64,000 nucleotides of DNA from Flavobacterium gelidilacus DSM 15343 (GCF_000422685.1 NZ_KE383904.1:354452-418451); one strand, 5' to 3'. Counted from the stretch's first letter, positions 42,973 to 51,503 are shown. Notes: a model not told the origin generated them from the sequence alone. Numbers and translations: made by a program.

Positions 42973-44826
42973 TTTGTTATTGATAATTCGTTCGTTAAAC
43001 GATTGTACATAAGCTTTAATAAAACGTTCCATAGTCAATGCTTTTTCTTTTTCAGTTGAAAGTAAATTGGTTTTCATCAATTCATCTTTCTTGAAGTTAT
43101 ACAAAGCTAAAGCCTTTTTTCCATCAAATGCCATGTAATAATCACCTTGAATATAATGGTAAATATTATCCAAATAATACACTACAAAATCTTTGTCAGA
43201 TTGATACGACTTCCCAAAAGTAACCATATTGGTTTTGATATGTAATAAATCAATAAGTGATGGCATAATATCAATTTGTTGCATATTTCTATAACTTATA
43301 CCTCCAAAAGTTGGATTTCCTGGATTATAAAACAAAATAGGAACTCTAAATTTTCCAACATTTGTCTTAAATTTTTCTTCCGTTGGTTCAGAAGAAGTGT
43401 GATCTGCTGTTATTACAAATATTGTGTTTTTAAACCAATCTTGTTTACCTGCCGTTTTAAAAAAATGGTTTAGTGCGTAATCAGAATAAGCAATACTTTC
43501 CTGGATTTTAGTAGTTCCTTTTGGAAATTTTCCTTTATATTTTTCTGGAATGGTATATGGATTATGGGATGAAATACTGAAAATTGAAGTAAAAAAAGGT
43601 TGTTTGAAACTCGACATTTTTTGGCAATAAAACTGAAAAAATTCTTCATCAAAAATACCCCATCTCCCATCAAAAGCTTCTGAGCCATCATATTCGTTTT
43701 TACCATAATAAGCATCAAATCCAGCGACTTTACAATATTGGTCAAAGTTTTGACTTCCATTGAAAGCACCATGAAAAAATTCAGTGTTATACCCATTATC
43801 TTTTAAAATTTTAGGTAAGCCATAAATTTCATTAATTGAATAACTTGAAGTAATTAATGAAGAACTCATCAAACTTGGAATACTCGAAAGTGTTGAAGGA
43901 ACAGCATCAATAGATAATTTTCCATTGGCAAAACCGTTTTCAAAAAATAATGATTTTGTAATTAATGAATCTAAAAAAGGAGTTTGTCCATGTTGGATAT
44001 TTTCTCTTCCAAAACTTTCTAAAATGATTACAACAACATTTTGTTTGGTTTGGTTTTCTGTTGGATTTGTTGCAACAACTGGATTGAATATTGAATTTAA
44101 TTCACTTTCTGAATAAAATTTTGGAGATTCAAGAGTTTCTTTTTTACCAATAGTTTTCAGTATACAAAAAGGAGTATTCAACACTAAAGCAGAATGACTA
44201 ATTGAACCATAATTTACAGCATCAACTACTTTTAATGGCTTTTTTTGAAATCCACCACGACCTAATAAAAACACAAATCCTAGCAAGAATATGAAAAGAC
44301 TAATTTGTTTTGCAACTAAAAATTTAGATTTTTCTTCAGAAAAGATAAGTTTAATATTCGGAATGGCTTTCCAAAATAAGATTGCTAAAACAAAAGCAAT
44401 AATTGGTAAAAACCAAAATTCAGCTAAAAACGAAAAGATTAATCCTCCAATTTCATTTTCCATTCCAGATGCAGTTATCATTCCAAATGAACTTCTTCTT
44501 CCTGTAAATTTGTAATATTCAAAATCAACAAAATTCGTTAAAATAAATAGTAGGTTCACAGCAAAAAATCCAATTTTCAGTCCTTTTTGATAACCCGATT
44601 TATATTTGAATTTTCCTGGAACAAAATGCAAAATAGCAAAGATAATATTGATATAGGCTATAGCTGATAAATCAAAGTGTAAACCACCTAAAAATGTTTT
44701 TAAAGTCAATCCATTAAATGCATTCCTATTAAAGAATAAAAATAGAAGTCTACATAATTGATAGATAATGACTATTAATAAAAAGCGTTTGAAGAAAAGG
44801 ATTATACTTTGAAAGTAATTTCTCAT
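42958..44826 (-). CDS. LtaS-like membrane sulfatase/phosphotransferase
   Basis: 622 aa from the ATG at 44826 (MRNYFQSIILFFKRF); a longer frame to 44904 starts in an AT-rich non-coding-looking stretch and is rejected. Five N-terminal TM helices (to about residue 210) precede an alkaline-phosphatase-superfamily domain outside the membrane: VVIILESFGRENI, TPFLDSL, NGKLSIDAVPSTLSSIPSLMSSS (nucleophile region), FFHGAFNGSQNFDQY, FFTSIFSISSHNPY and FVITADHTSS (metal His). The family transfers phosphoglycerol or phosphoethanolamine groups to glycans or lipids; the substrate is unknown here. It ends the LPS region. Confidence 0.88.
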   Translation of the reverse strand: MRNYFQSIILFFKRFLLIVIIYQLCRLLFLFFNRNAFNGLTLKTFLGGLHFDLSAIAYINIIFAILHFVPGKFKYKSGYQKGLKIGFFAVNLLFILTNFVDFEYYKFTGRRSSFGMITASGMENEIGGLIFSFLAEFWFLPIIAFVLAILFWKAIPNIKLIFSEEKSKFLVAKQISLFIFLLGFVFLLGRGGFQKKPLKVVDAVNYGSISHSALVLNTPFCILKTIGKKETLESPKFYSESELNSIFNPVVATNPTENQTKQNVVVIILESFGRENIQHGQTPFLDSLITKSLFFENGFANGKLSIDAVPSTLSSIPSLMSSSLITSSYSINEIYGLPKILKDNGYNTEFFHGAFNGSQNFDQYCKVAGFDAYYGKNEYDGSEAFDGRWGIFDEEFFQFYCQKMSSFKQPFFTSIFSISSHNPYTIPEKYKGKFPKGTTKIQESIAYSDYALNHFFKTAGKQDWFKNTIFVITADHTSSEPTEEKFKTNVGKFRVPILFYNPGNPTFGGISYRNMQQIDIMPSLIDLLHIKTNMVTFGKSYQSDKDFVVYYLDNIYHYIQGDYYMAFDGKKALALYNFKKDELMKTNLLSTEKEKALTMERFIKAYVQSFNERIINNKLTIH

Positions 44827-44904
44827 GGATGAAATATTTCGGCAAATGTATGAAATACTAAAATATTTACAATTAATTAACAATATATTTACTTGTAAAA
44901 ACAT

Positions 44905-44947
44905 AAAATTCCAAATCTCAATAGTAATGATTGAGATTTGGAATTTT
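44905..44947 (-). terminator. Strong hairpin terminator of dapD
   Basis: Perfect 18-bp stem, AAAATTCCAAATCTCAAT (44905-44922) with its complement at 44930-44947, 7-nt loop. In the minus direction it lies 18 nt after the dapD stop and is followed by ATGTTTTTAC. It is made of the ATTCCAAAT motif also seen in other intergenic gaps. Confidence 0.75.
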
Positions 44948-44965
44948 AAAATTTGGAATTTATGT

Positions 44966-45781
44966 TTAAACCGCTACATCATATTCGCGCAAAGCATCAT
45001 TCAATGAAGTTTTTAAATCAGTAGAAGGCTTGCGTTTTCCTATGATTAAAGCACAAGGAACTTGAAATTCACCAGCAGCAAATTTCTTAGTATAACTTCC
45101 AGGAATCACTACACAACGTGCAGGAACAACTCCTTTATATTCAATAGGTTCATCACCAGTAACGTCAATAATTTTTGTAGAACCAGTCAACACAACATTT
45201 GCTCCTAAAACTGCTTCTTTTTCCACGCGAACACCTTCAACCACAATACATCTTGAACCGATGAAAGCACCATCTTCAATGATAACTGGAGCAGCTTGTA
45301 AAGGTTCTAAAACACCACCAATTCCAACGCCACCAGAAAGATGTACGTTTTTACCAATTTGAGCACAACTTCCTACAGTTGCCCATGTATCAACCATAGT
45401 TCCTTCATCTACATAAGCACCAATATTTACATAACTTGGCATTAAAATTACACCTTTAGAAATATAAGCACCATAACGAGCTACAGCCGGAGGAACAACT
45501 CGAATACCTTTTTCGGCATAATTACGTTTTAATTCCATTTTGTCATGGTATTCAAAAATACCAGATTCCCATGTTTCCATTTTCTGAATTGGGAAATACA
45601 TAACTACAGCTTTTTTAACCCATTCGTTCACTTGCCAACCATTTTCAGTTGGTTCAGCTACACGTAATTTTCCGTTATCTAATAATTCAATAACTTCCCT
45701 TATGGCAGTAGTAGTTTCAGTTTCTTGTAATAAAGCACGGTTTTCCCAAGCTTGTTCTATAATTGATTGTAAGTTTTGCAT
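44966..45781 (-). CDS. dapD: 2,3,4,5-tetrahydropyridine-2,6-dicarboxylate N-succinyltransferase
   Basis: 271 aa, standard DapD length. Catalyses succinyl transfer from succinyl-CoA to tetrahydrodipicolinate in lysine/diaminopimelate synthesis. An N-terminal helical domain (LQSIIEQAWENRALLQETETT) is followed by a left-handed beta-helix of hexapeptide repeats (GVILMPSYVNIGAYVDEGTMVDTWATVGSCAQIGKNVHLSGGVGIGGVLEP) and ends with GKRKPSTDLKTSLNDALREYDV. No other lysine-pathway gene is in the window. Its upstream region has a clear -7 box. Confidence 0.97.
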   Translation of the reverse strand: MQNLQSIIEQAWENRALLQETETTTAIREVIELLDNGKLRVAEPTENGWQVNEWVKKAVVMYFPIQKMETWESGIFEYHDKMELKRNYAEKGIRVVPPAVARYGAYISKGVILMPSYVNIGAYVDEGTMVDTWATVGSCAQIGKNVHLSGGVGIGGVLEPLQAAPVIIEDGAFIGSRCIVVEGVRVEKEAVLGANVVLTGSTKIIDVTGDEPIEYKGVVPARCVVIPGSYTKKFAAGEFQVPCALIIGKRKPSTDLKTSLNDALREYDVAV

Positions 45782-45796
45782 TTTATAATTTTTTCA

Positions 45797-45804
45797 CAAA
45801 TATA
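45797..45804 (-). promoter_or_regulatory. Candidate -7 box for dapD
   Basis: TATATTTG on the minus strand (TAnnTTTG), 16 nt upstream of the dapD ATG; the -33 region has TTCG rather than TTG. Confidence 0.45.
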
Positions 45805-45864
45805 AAATAAATTTATTCTAGAAACGAATGGCTAAGGTTTGTTAAAGTAATTTGTTTTTCATGC

Positions 45865-45899
45865 TAAACCAGACAGGTTTTCAAAACCTGTCTGGTTTA
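45865..45899. repeat. REP-like perfect palindrome
   Basis: Arms TAAACCAGACAGGTTTT (45865-45881) and AAAACCTGTCTGGTTTA (45883-45899) pair perfectly over 17 bp around a single C. It lies in the divergent gap between dapD and ruvX, so it is not placed as a terminator. It resembles the ACCTGTC(A/T)GGT-type palindromes that I know to be dispersed in Bacteroidota genomes; only one copy is in this window. Confidence 0.8.
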
Positions 45900-45934
45900 A
45901 ACAACAATTTAGTATCTTTACAAAAAAATAATAA

Positions 45935-46345
45935 ATGCCAAGAATTCTAGCCATAGATTACGGAATGAAACGAACAGGAATTGCAATAACAGATGAAATG
46001 CAAATCATTGCTTCAGGTTTAACCACTGTTCCTTCAGAAACCCTAATTGCTTTTTTAAAAGACTATTTTTCTAAAGAGAAGGTCGAAAAAGTAATAGTAG
46101 GTGAGCCAAAACAAATGGATGGAACTCCTTCTGAAAGTGCAGCAATTATAGAAAAATTCATCAAGACATTTAAAATAACGTTTCCAGAGATGCCTTTGGA
46201 TAGAATAGATGAACGTTTTACTTCAAAAATGGCATTTCAAACTATGATTGATAGTGGTTTAAAGAAAAATCAAAGAAAAAATAAAGCATTAATTGACGAA
46301 ATAGCAGCTACGATCATGCTACAAGATTATATGAATAGGAAGTAA
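45935..46345 (+). CDS. ruvX: Holliday-junction resolvase-like RNase H-fold protein RuvX (YqgF)
   Basis: 136 aa, normal length. RNase-H-like fold with catalytic acidic residues in ILAIDYGMKRTGIAITD, IVGEPKQMDGTPSESA, IDERFTS and the C-terminal ALIDEIAATIMLQDYM. Proposed roles are Holliday-junction resolution or 16S rRNA 5'-end maturation. Followed by def, a common Flavobacteriia neighbourhood. Confidence 0.95.
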   Translation: MPRILAIDYGMKRTGIAITDEMQIIASGLTTVPSETLIAFLKDYFSKEKVEKVIVGEPKQMDGTPSESAAIIEKFIKTFKITFPEMPLDRIDERFTSKMAFQTMIDSGLKKNQRKNKALIDEIAATIMLQDYMNRK

Positions 46346-46426
46346 AATAGGGATGTCAGGTTTAAGGATGATGATTTTTTAGATAAAAGTTCAACAATTA
46401 AACTTTTTATACTGAAATCAAAATAC

Positions 46427-46434
46427 TATTTTTG
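46427..46434 (+). promoter_or_regulatory. Candidate -7 box for def
   Basis: TATTTTTG (TAnnTTTG), 36 nt upstream of the ATG at 46471. No -33 TTG at standard spacing. Confidence 0.4.
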
Positions 46435-46470
46435 CACCAAATAAGTTTTATTACTTAAATAATTAAAAAA

Positions 46471-47058
46471 ATGATTTTACCAATATATGGTTATGGCGAA
46501 GCTGTTTTAAGAAAACATTGCGAAGAAATTGCTAATGATTATCCAAATTTAAAGGAAGTTATTGCCAATATGTACGAAACTATGAATAACGCTTTTGGTG
46601 TTGGATTAGCAGCGCCACAAGTTGGAATGCCAATTCGTATTTTTATTGTTGATACTTCACCTTTTGCAGACAGTGATGATCTTTCTAAAGAAGAAGCTGC
46701 AGAATTAAAAGTATTTAAGCAAACATTCATTAATGCAAAAATCCTTAAAGAAGAAGGAACAATGTGGACTTTTAACGAAGGTTGTTTAAGTATTCCAGAT
46801 GTTCGTGAGGATGTTTCTCGTCATGATACAATTACGATTGAATATTTTGATGAAGATTTCAACAAGAAAACCGAAGTTTATAACGGATTAATTGCTCGCG
46901 TGATTCAGCATGAATATGATCATATTGAAGGAATATTATTTACAGATCACGTTTCTTCATTAAAGAAAAAGTTGATTGCTAAAAAATTAAAAAACATTAT
47001 GGAAGGCAAAGCATTTCCTGATTATAGAATGAAATTTTTTAGTAAAAAAGGAAGATAA
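46471..47058 (+). CDS. def: Peptide deformylase
   Basis: 195 aa. Removes the formyl group from nascent N-terminal methionine. The three metal/active-site motifs are intact: GVGLAAPQVG, EGCLSIP and QHEYDHIEG (HExxH type). An insert of acidic residues (FADSDDLSKEEAAELKVF) between the first two motifs is typical of Bacteroidota type enzymes. Own promoter candidate; followed by a gap with TTGGAATTT repeats. Confidence 0.97.
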   Translation: MILPIYGYGEAVLRKHCEEIANDYPNLKEVIANMYETMNNAFGVGLAAPQVGMPIRIFIVDTSPFADSDDLSKEEAAELKVFKQTFINAKILKEEGTMWTFNEGCLSIPDVREDVSRHDTITIEYFDEDFNKKTEVYNGLIARVIQHEYDHIEGILFTDHVSSLKKKLIAKKLKNIMEGKAFPDYRMKFFSKKGR

Positions 47059-47140
47059 TTAAGAAATTCCAAATTTTTGAAATCCCAAAATCTAACTTAT
47101 TTTTATAAAACAATATTAATTGGAATTTGGAGTTTAATAA

Positions 47141-47170
47141 TTGGAATTTAAAATTTAAAATATATATTTG
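47141..47170 (+). promoter_or_regulatory. Promoter of the DUF5606 gene
   Basis: TTG at 47141-47143, 19-nt spacer, TATATTTG at 47163-47170. A full Bacteroidota promoter match. The final G of the box is the G of the TTG codon at 47168, so translation from that codon is excluded and the ATG at 47192 is supported. Confidence 0.65.
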
Positions 47171-47191
47171 CCACCCAATAATTACATTAAA

Positions 47192-47617
47192 ATGAGTTTA
47201 CAAAAAATATTAGCTATTTCTGGAAAGCCAGGATTATATGATTTAAAATTACAAACCCGCACAGGATTTGTAGCTGAATCTTTATTAGATGGAAAAAAAA
47301 TCACTGTGGGATTAAGAGCAAACGTGAGTTTGTTATCTGAAATTGCTGTTTATACGTACAACGAAGAAGTTCGTTTAGCAGAAATTTTTAAAGCAATTGC
47401 AACAAAAGAAAACGAAGGTCCAGCTATTTCTCACAAGGAAACAGATGAAAATTTAAAAGCATATTTTAGAGAAATTTTACCAGAATTTGATGAAGATAGA
47501 GTTTATACTTCAGATATTAAAAAAGTAATGAACTGGTACAATTTATTGCAGTCAAAAGGAATGATTTCTATTGAAGCTTTAACAGCACAAGAAAAACCAG
47601 AAGAAGCTTCAGAATAA
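47192..47617 (+). CDS. DUF5606 domain-containing protein
   Basis: 141 aa from the ATG at 47192. Begins SLQKILAISGKPGLYDLK, then TGFVAESLLDGKKITVG and a C-terminal YTSDIKKVMNWYNLLQSKGMI with an acidic tail, the pattern of the DUF5606 family that is widespread in Bacteroidota and usually next to def and mazG. The N-terminal half is small-beta-barrel-like and the C-terminal half helical. Function unknown. Ends at a bidirectional terminator. Confidence 0.9.
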   Translation: MSLQKILAISGKPGLYDLKLQTRTGFVAESLLDGKKITVGLRANVSLLSEIAVYTYNEEVRLAEIFKAIATKENEGPAISHKETDENLKAYFREILPEFDEDRVYTSDIKKVMNWYNLLQSKGMISIEALTAQEKPEEASE

Positions 47618-47637
47618 GTTTTTTTTTAAAAAGATAT

Positions 47638-47671
47638 AAAAAAAGTCCAAATGTATGTTTGGACTTTTTTG
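47638..47671. terminator. Bidirectional terminator
   Basis: AAAAAAAGTCCAAA (47638-47651), 6-nt loop, TTTGGACTTTTTT (47658-47670). Perfect in both directions, with T-runs on both sides; placed between convergent genes ending at 47617 and 47680. Confidence 0.85.
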
Positions 47672-47679
47672 TTTTAATA

Positions 47680-48159
47680 TCATTCAAAACAAAACCACTT
47701 AATCAATTTGTTTTGTTCTTCAGTAAACCATTCATTTCCATTTTTATATAGGGTCAAAGAAGCATGAATTGGTTTGTAGTTTTCAAAATTATAGTTATGA
47801 AATCTAACTTTCAAAAGAGATAGGTAATTCTTTTTTAAATCATCTAATTTAGTAGATTCAGAAAAATACTCATTCCAATAATTTAGGAGAAAAGTCGACC
47901 AATCATAAATAAAATGTGTTTTGGATTGTTTTTCAGCTTCAATGCAAACCAATAAACCAAACTTATAAGGATTCATAGCTTCATAACAAAAATCAGAATC
48001 ATTTTCAGTCTTAGCAAATCCACCTGCATCAAATTGATATTTTTCTGGAAGATTTTCTAAATTCCAAATTAGATTTTTTTTCAAATTGATATCTAAATTA
48101 GCGTTGTTTATTACTGCAATACTATTTTTTAATAACTCATTAATTTCCCACATTGACAT
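47680..48159 (-). CDS. Hypothetical soluble protein
   Basis: 159 aa, no signal peptide or TM helix. Rich in Asn, Trp, Phe and Tyr (MWEINELLKN, YDWSTFLLNYWNEYFSES, WFTEEQNKLIKWFCFE). No family recognised. It is a single gene, opposite in strand to the conserved core genes on both sides and more AT-rich in wording, so it may be a recent insertion into a conserved neighbourhood. Size and aromatic-rich composition recall polymorphic-toxin immunity-like proteins, but no toxin gene is next to it, so this is only a possibility. MW at 48153 is an alternative start. Confidence 0.6.
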   Translation of the reverse strand: MSMWEINELLKNSIAVINNANLDINLKKNLIWNLENLPEKYQFDAGGFAKTENDSDFCYEAMNPYKFGLLVCIEAEKQSKTHFIYDWSTFLLNYWNEYFSESTKLDDLKKNYLSLLKVRFHNYNFENYKPIHASLTLYKNGNEWFTEEQNKLIKWFCFE

Positions 48160-48360
48160 AATTGAATATATTTTAAAAATTAATTTAAGATTTTATCCTA
48201 AACTTGTTGGCACTATATTTAACCCAAATATACTATTAATCTTAAAAATAGTTATTTAGTATTAAACCCAATTTTAATTCACTTCTAAAAATATTTCCAT
48301 AATTTTACGTTAATTCAAAGGCAATAGGAAATTCAATTTCAATAACAATTAAAAAAAAAC

Positions 48361-49134
48361 ATGAATAACAGAGAAAATCAATTAGCAGCTTTTAATCGTT
48401 TGTTAGATATTATGGATGAGTTGCGCGAAAAATGTCCGTGGGATAAAAAGCAAACGTTAGAAAGTCTTCGTCATTTAACCATTGAAGAAACATATGAATT
48501 AGGGGATGCAATTTTGGATAATGATTTGCCAGAAATTAAAAAAGAGCTGGGTGATTTGTTGTTACACATTGTGTTTTATTCAAAAATAGGAAGTGAAACT
48601 AATGATTTTGATATTGCTGATGTAGCGAATTCAATTTGTGATAAATTAATTGATAGACATCCACATATTTATGGTGATGTAGTAGTGGAAGATGAAGAAG
48701 AAGTCAAACGCAATTGGGAAAAACTTAAGCTAAAAGAAGGTAGAAAATCAGTTTTAGAAGGTGTTCCTAAAAGTTTACCAGCTTTGGTAAAAGCAAGTCG
48801 CATTCAAGATAAAGTTAAAGGTGTTGGATTTGATTGGGAAGAAAGTCATCAGGTTTGGGATAAAGTGCAAGAAGAGTTAAATGAACTACAAGTTGAAGTT
48901 GAATCCGGCAATCAAGACAAAATGGAAGCCGAATTTGGCGATGTTTTGTTTTCCATGATTAATTATGCTCGTTTCTTAAAAATTAATCCAGAAGACGCTT
49001 TAGAACGAACGAATAAAAAATTCATGAAACGTTTTATGTATTTGGAAAGTAAAGCAGGTGAATTAGGTAAAAATTTATCAGATATGTCTTTGTCAGAAAT
49101 GGATGTTTTTTGGGAAGAAGCAAAGAAACTTTAG
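48361..49134 (+). CDS. mazG: Nucleoside triphosphate pyrophosphohydrolase MazG
   Basis: 257 aa, two MazG repeats. The N-terminal repeat has CPWDKKQTLESLRHLTIEETYELGDAI and ELGDLLLHIVFYSKIG; the C-terminal repeat has WDKVQEELNELQVEVE and MEAEFGDVLFSMINYARFL with the EExxE/ExxD metal sites. Hydrolyses NTPs and dNTPs to monophosphates, housecleaning of non-canonical nucleotides. The usual neighbour of DUF5606/def in this group; here a minus-strand gene intervenes. Confidence 0.95.
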   Translation: MNNRENQLAAFNRLLDIMDELREKCPWDKKQTLESLRHLTIEETYELGDAILDNDLPEIKKELGDLLLHIVFYSKIGSETNDFDIADVANSICDKLIDRHPHIYGDVVVEDEEEVKRNWEKLKLKEGRKSVLEGVPKSLPALVKASRIQDKVKGVGFDWEESHQVWDKVQEELNELQVEVESGNQDKMEAEFGDVLFSMINYARFLKINPEDALERTNKKFMKRFMYLESKAGELGKNLSDMSLSEMDVFWEEAKKL

Positions 49135-49136
49135 TG

Positions 49137-49162
49137 TTCAGTGCTCAGTATTCAGTTGGCAG
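49137..49162. repeat. CAGT-rich minirepeat
   Basis: TTCAGT, CTCAGT, TTCAGT and GGCAG in 7-bp steps directly after the mazG stop; a sister of the element at 24170-24203. Confidence 0.65.
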
Positions 49163-49197
49163 AAAATAGATTGCAGTTTAACAATTCAATAAAAAAA

Positions 49198-49443
49198 ATG
49201 TACTACGCAGTAATTTTTACTTCAGAACGTACCGAAATAGATGAAGGTTATTTAGCTATGGCTAAAAAAATGGAAACTTTAGCGAAAGAACAAGAAGGGT
49301 TTTTAAGTGTTGAATCGGCTCGAAGTGAAATTGGAATAACCGTTTCGTATTGGAAAGATTTGGAATCCATCAAAAAATGGAAACAAAACATGGACCATCT
49401 TGTAGCTCAAGAAACGGGAAGGAGTACTTGGTACGAATCTTAA
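49198..49443 (+). CDS. Antibiotic biosynthesis monooxygenase (ABM) domain protein
   Basis: 81 aa from the ATG at 49198; the longer frame from 49141 runs through the CAGT minirepeat and is rejected. Compact ABM dimeric alpha-beta barrel: YYAVIFTSERTE, MAKKMETLAKEQEGFLSVESAR, ITVSYWKDLESIKKWKQNMDH. The family ranges from heme/quinol oxygenases to proteins with no known activity; the short form is widespread. Probably co-transcribed with mazG. Confidence 0.88.
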   Translation: MYYAVIFTSERTEIDEGYLAMAKKMETLAKEQEGFLSVESARSEIGITVSYWKDLESIKKWKQNMDHLVAQETGRSTWYES

Positions 49444-49490
49444 ACAACCCGAATTTGTTTAGTAGAACGAGAATATAGTTTTAAGAAATA

Positions 49491-49519
49491 AAAAATCCCG
49501 AACGAATCGGGATTTTAAT
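49491..49519. terminator. Bidirectional terminator
   Basis: AAAATCCCGA (49492-49501) / TCGGGATTTT (49507-49516), 5-nt loop, perfect 10-bp stem between the convergent genes ending at 49443 and 49521; A-run and T-run on either side. Confidence 0.85.
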
Positions 49520-49520
49520 T

Positions 49521-51503
49521 TTATAATTGATTTAACCTTGAAAGTTTTTCTTTCCAGATTTTTAAATCTTCTTTATGCTTATCGATATTTTTATGTACTT
49601 CTTTTATAAATGGATTTTCTCCCTTTTTTGAACTTGAAGTAATAAATTGAATGTTATTCTCTAATTGTAAAATTTCACTTTGAACTTCATCAATTCTTTT
49701 ACGTAAAAAATACGATTCTTTTTCTAAAGCTCTATTGTCTTCGTTTTCAGCTAAATGCTCTAAACGATTTTCAAACTTCATTAATTCAGTATCTTTTTTA
49801 GATAAACTTAATTTTTCAAAAAGAGCATCTAAGATTTTATTAAATTTACCTTCAATGTGTCTTTTGTTAAAAGGAACTCTTCCAAATGATTTCCATTTTT
49901 CAATGTTTTCTTTTATAGCATCTAAATCTTTTTTGTGATCACCAACTAATTCAAACGACTTAATTTCGTCTAAAAAGGTTTTCTTGTTTTCAAACGCTTC
50001 AACTTCTTCTTTGTTTTCTTCGTTTTGAACTTTGTGTAATCTGTCAAAATAAGCATTACAAGCTGATTTAAAGTCTTTCCATACAGAATCAGAATGTTTT
50101 CTTGGCACATGACCAATTTTCTTCCATTCTTCTTGAATTTGCTTCATTATTGGAGTAGTTGCTTTAAAATCTTCACTATCTTTTAGTGCCTTTGCTTTTT
50201 CAACTAAAGCCAATTTTTTATTTAAATTATCTTGTTGGTCATGCTTAATTTCTTTGTAAAAAGCATTTTTATTTTTATTGAAATCACGAACAGCTGTTTT
50301 AAATTTCGCCCAAGTTTCTTCGTTTAATTCTGAAGGTACTTTTCCAGCTTTGAAAAAAGTTTCGCGTAAAGCTTCCATTTTTTTCATTTGGTTCTGCCAA
50401 CCTTTATGACCGCTAACTGCTTCAGAAGATAAAGCATTAATACTTTCAATAATTTTTTGTTTAGCTTCAAAATGTTCTAATTCACGAACATGAGCGTTTG
50501 CATTTAATGCTTCACGTTTGTCATGCATTTGTTTAGTAATTTCACTAAATTCATTCCAAACTGCATCTCTATGTTCTCTATCAACTGGACCAACTTCTTC
50601 TTTCCAAATTCTATGTAATAATTGCAATTCTCTAAAAGCTTTCATTACATCTGGTTCGGCCAACAAATCTTTTGCACGAACAATTAACTGTTGTTTTTGC
50701 TCTAGATTATTTCTAAAATCTTGATCACGAGCTTCTTTGTCTAAATGAATCAAATCATAAAAACGTTCCACATGAAAATGATAATTATTCCAAATAATAT
50801 TATACTTATCTCTTGGAATAGAACCAGCATTGTTCCAACGTTCTCTGATTTCGTTCATTTTTTTGAACATATCACCAATAGAATCATCAGTAGAATCAAT
50901 AAGGTTTTTTAGGTCTTCAATTATTATATTTCTTACTTCAAAATTATTTTTTAAATTATTTTGAAGTTGGTTGTAGTGTTTTGATTTTTTTGAACGGTAA
51001 TCATCAAAAATAGCATCAAATTTATTTTTTATTGGCGAATGAAATTCAAAACCTTCTGTATTTCCTTCGTTTTGCTCACTATATTCTTCACGTTTCTCTT
51101 CCAACAAATCATGAAAATGAGACATAAATGCTTTTCTAATTTCTTCAACATGATCTTTGATGGCCATTACTTTTTCATTAGAAACTAATTTTTCTAGCTC
51201 TTCAGTAAGTGCTTCCATAGACATTGGATCATAATCCAATAAAGGAATTTCATGTCTGTCTTTTATTGTGTCATCTTCGCTTTCTTCTGCATTTGAATTG
51301 TCGATTTCATCCATTGCAGCGTTCGAAGTAGTTTTTTCAGTAACAGCCTCTTCAGTTGCTTCTTCTGCAACAGGTTGAACTTCTTGTTCTACTTGAACTA
51401 CTTCCTCTTCAATAACATCTTGAATTTCAGTAGTTTCTTGTATTAATTCTTGCTCATTGTCTCCATCTGCATTTTGCAGGTTATCATTCTTTTCTTCTAA
51501 CAT
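49521..51503 (-). CDS. DUF349 repeat protein
   Basis: 660 aa, soluble. An acidic low-complexity N-terminus (about residues 1-90, many Glu/Asp/Val) is followed by five or more DUF349 repeats, each a helical hairpin with a Trp-centred motif (IRERWNNAGSIPRDKYNIIW, LHRIWKEEVGPVDREHRDAVW, WKKIGHVPRKHSDSVW, WKSFGRVPFNKRHIEG), and a coiled-coil end. Function is not firmly established for the family. Its upstream region has a near-consensus promoter. Confidence 0.92.
   Translation of the reverse strand: MLEEKNDNLQNADGDNEQELIQETTEIQDVIEEEVVQVEQEVQPVAEEATEEAVTEKTTSNAAMDEIDNSNAEESEDDTIKDRHEIPLLDYDPMSMEALTEELEKLVSNEKVMAIKDHVEEIRKAFMSHFHDLLEEKREEYSEQNEGNTEGFEFHSPIKNKFDAIFDDYRSKKSKHYNQLQNNLKNNFEVRNIIIEDLKNLIDSTDDSIGDMFKKMNEIRERWNNAGSIPRDKYNIIWNNYHFHVERFYDLIHLDKEARDQDFRNNLEQKQQLIVRAKDLLAEPDVMKAFRELQLLHRIWKEEVGPVDREHRDAVWNEFSEITKQMHDKREALNANAHVRELEHFEAKQKIIESINALSSEAVSGHKGWQNQMKKMEALRETFFKAGKVPSELNEETWAKFKTAVRDFNKNKNAFYKEIKHDQQDNLNKKLALVEKAKALKDSEDFKATTPIMKQIQEEWKKIGHVPRKHSDSVWKDFKSACNAYFDRLHKVQNEENKEEVEAFENKKTFLDEIKSFELVGDHKKDLDAIKENIEKWKSFGRVPFNKRHIEGKFNKILDALFEKLSLSKKDTELMKFENRLEHLAENEDNRALEKESYFLRKRIDEVQSEILQLENNIQFITSSSKKGENPFIKEVHKNIDKHKEDLKIWKEKLSRLNQL

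Noticed and set aside
44827..44904. Longer start for the LtaS-like protein
   Set aside because: The extra 26 codons lie in AT-rich sequence typical of a gap, and the family begins close to the ATG at 44826.
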